Below, in pieces: positions 62,058 through 64,000 of a DNA stretch of 64,000 nt. Location of the stretch: contig CM054116.1 of the NCBI GenBank assembly GCA_028673005.1, positions 102,088,707 to 102,152,706 on the forward strand, read 5' to 3'. This DNA is from Tanypteryx hageni. Its lineage: Eukaryota; Arthropoda; Insecta; Odonata; Petaluridae. The translations under genes and the position numbers were made by a program. Every line of letters begins with the position of its first letter. Position 1 is the stretch's first letter. The notes under the pieces are model-generated. The model saw only the letters and a program-made list of their open reading frames with translations, did not search any database and was not told the DNA's origin.

Positions 62058-62476
62058 GTTTTCAATTAAAATGAGTTAAATTTATCTTTTTTGCTTGTGT
62101 ATTAGTTCCATTATACAATACCAGAATAAGGCCACTGAAAATGGTCTCTATAATAAAAATCCATTTTTCAATTTTGTATGCACAATACTTATATTAATAC
62201 TTTTAAAATAAACATTTATAAACAAATTCCAGTGACAAGCCTTATTGCTATTGAATATGAAAATTTCTGTAATGAATCATTCATATGATTACAAAAAATA
62301 ATTTCAAAATTTCAAAAGTATTTTCAAAATTGACATAAATCTTGAAACAATTTTTCATCCCTCCTTTAAAAAGCTTCATCATACAACATTAAATAGAAAA
62401 TATTAAAATATATTTGGAATTTCACAAAAAAATATCAAAATTATTCAAAAACCAAGCATACATAGCTACAAGAAAA

Positions 62477-63949
62477 TTATTTATTAAAATATTCCAGCAA
62501 ACTTGTTTGCTTCTTCTGGCAGGTGCTCTGAACATTCAGAACTTCTCGCTCCAAAGAATTTACTTTTGATATAGTAGTGCTGTTCACATCAAAAGAAGTT
62601 AAATATCTTCGCACCACTTCAAGTGCCTGAACTGCTTCACCAAGTGTGGGAACTGATTCTTCTTCTTGTACGGCCTCTTTGGTATTACAGATTTCTTCCA
62701 CGTCTTGTGGAGGACCAGACATACTCTCAAGATCATCACACCGGACAAACTCTTCAAAATTTGTGTCCATGTCAGGTGCAATTTTCAACCAATTTTCATG
62801 GTCAGTCACATCGATATCTACATCAATTTCCATAGCATTGTTGCAATTGAACGCAGCCTTATGAAAACAGTTTGATATTGTTTGAGGTGTAACTGAATTC
62901 CATGCAGCTGTTACCATATGCAAACCCTGAAGGGCGCTCAGTATCAAATGTTAATTCATCTCAATGTAGGATACTGCTTTCTGCACCAAAGCCTTCCTGT
63001 ACTTTGCTTTCATAATGCTCAAGTCAAGTGGCTGCAGATGGCTAGTACAATTAGCTGGAAAAAACCACTTTAATATTGCGAAGAAAATCAGTATCTGGAG
63101 GGTGGGCCAGACATTTATCAATAAATAGAAGAATTTTTCTATTTGCACCACCCATCTTTGCATCTAATGATTTCAAAAATGTTTTAAATATATCCGTTGT
63201 CATCCATGCATTTTTATTACTGGCATATTTACATGGCAATGCCCGTACATTTTTAAAACACCTTGGCTTGGCAAATTTACCTATTATTAGAGGCGTCAAC
63301 TTTTCACTGCCATCTGAATTTGCACATAAAAGTGCAGTTATCCTATATTTACTTCTCTTTCCACCATGGCACTTGTCTCCTCTAGTAGCAAGAGTTTTTG
63401 ATGGAAGAAGGTTGAAAAAAATGCATTTCATCTGCATTAAAAATATCATTCGGCTTATAGCCTTCTAAATACCTTACCAATGTTACACTCTTCCAGTAGT
63501 CAACAGCTCCTTCATCAACACTAGCACTTTCGCCACAAACACTTATATTCAAGTCCATGGCGCTTCTTAAATCAGTCCAGCCATCCATTGGAACCCTTAA
63601 AGTTTTCTATTCTAAGCCTAGTTGCTACCCTAATTGCTTTCTCCTTCAACAGTACACCATTGATTGGGAGGTTGGCGGAGCACATTCCCACAAACCACTC
63701 TATCAATATCTTCTCCATTTCATCATATGGTGATGATTTGATATTTTTTCTTTTGATGGCTTTACCCCCACATTTCACTTCTTCGTCAAGTATTAATTGT
63801 TTATTCTTCATTATACAAAACAATGAAGACGGTGCAAGATTAAATTTGCGTGCAATTTCTATCGCAGGCATGCTTGGGTTCTTTTCCACTTCTTGAATGA
63901 TTTTCACTTTTTCCGTAATTGTAAGCTTCTTCCTTTTACTAGTAGCCAT
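62477..63949 (-). pseudogene. Tigger/pogo transposase pseudogene
   Basis: From the ATG at 63949: MATSKRKKLTITEKVKIIQE and EIARKFNLAPSSLFCI are the first (psq-like) helix-turn-helix; then the CENP-B-type second unit to SNGWLD, where the expected Arg is TGA (63572), probably a decayed CGA. The DDE part follows in pieces: YKPNDIFNADEMHFF (first Asp), KILLFIDKCLAHP (second), NCTSHLQPLDLSIMK (third). Frame changes lie near 63555, at the T run near 63415, and near 63060; a TAA stands at 62951. The C-terminal acidic tail ends TSLLEYFNK. Such enzymes cut at TA and act on their own ends. Confidence 0.9.
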
Positions 63950-64000
63950 TATTAAGGAATAAAAATAAAAATAGTAGAAAGAATATTTTTCACAATTGCT

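Larger units (their letters stand above)
61933..64000 (-). mobile_element. Tigger/pogo element inserted into the piggyBac gene, right end off the window
   Basis: The end CAGTAAAACCCCTATTTAAT follows TA (61931-61932) and matches the Tigger-type terminus of 34689-36046. From there to 62476 is non-coding (including a 49-bp unit twice at 61961-62057), then a transposase pseudogene to 63949. The other terminal repeat was not reached, so the element is over 2.06 kb. Confidence 0.88.

Noticed and set aside
62623..62875. Three overlapping + strand frames of about 70 codons
   Set aside because: Antisense to the Tigger transposase C-terminal region.
63076..63468. 130-codon + strand frame
   Set aside because: Antisense to the Tigger DDE region, which has clear homology on the - strand.
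1..64000. CRISPR arrays, operons, phage or plasmid systems
   Set aside because: The window is eukaryotic (spliced genes, SINE, MITEs). No regularly spaced repeat-spacer array was seen; the only regular array is the spacer-less minisatellite at 18233-18550.

Overview
The window looks like nuclear DNA of an insect, probably not a fly. It is AT-rich, has spliced genes with long introns, and is crowded with DNA transposons. Two host genes can be supported. The first is a complete 11-exon CDC73/parafibromin gene (hyrax in Drosophila) on the + strand, 7484-32873, predicted protein 553 aa. All exon junctions stay in frame and the protein ends in the family's usual LRF tail. The second is the 3' part of a DAXX-like histone-chaperone gene on the - strand: three exons between 59607 and 48102, with the 5' part beyond the right edge.

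Layout. 1-2310: a decayed non-LTR retrotransposon on the - strand (ORF1 remnant, endonuclease, start of reverse transcriptase). 2311-7483: miniature DNA elements. 7484-32873: CDC73, whose introns 4, 5, 6, 9 and 10 carry hAT-like, pogo/Tigger-like and Helitron-like insertions, a 20-bp minisatellite and a tRNA-like sequence. 32874-40224: 3' flank with a 1.36-kb Tigger-like element and a hAT-like MITE. 40225-42158: a decayed TTF/ZMYM-type hAT transposase joined to a PIF/Harbinger fragment. 42498-47090: hAT-like MITEs and dispersed repeats. 48102-59607: DAXX exons, with a 9.5-kb intron holding a pogo-like element, a tRNA-derived SINE with a 16-bp target duplication, and an internally deleted hAT transposase. 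61130-64000: a piggyBac transposase interrupted by a Tigger/pogo element that runs off the right edge.

Functionally, CDC73 (Paf1 complex, transcription elongation) and DAXX (H3.3 deposition, SUMO-dependent silencing) are both chromatin genes. They point towards each other (tail to tail) with about 15 kb of transposon-derived DNA between their stop codons. I saw no convincingly new molecular system. The strongest unusual items are the split DAXX gene with two candidate SUMO-interacting motifs, the Tigger-in-piggyBac nest, the hAT/Harbinger reading-frame chimera, and a set of MITEs whose ends are fixed by target-site duplications. Species, transcription and untranslated ends cannot be determined from the sequence alone.
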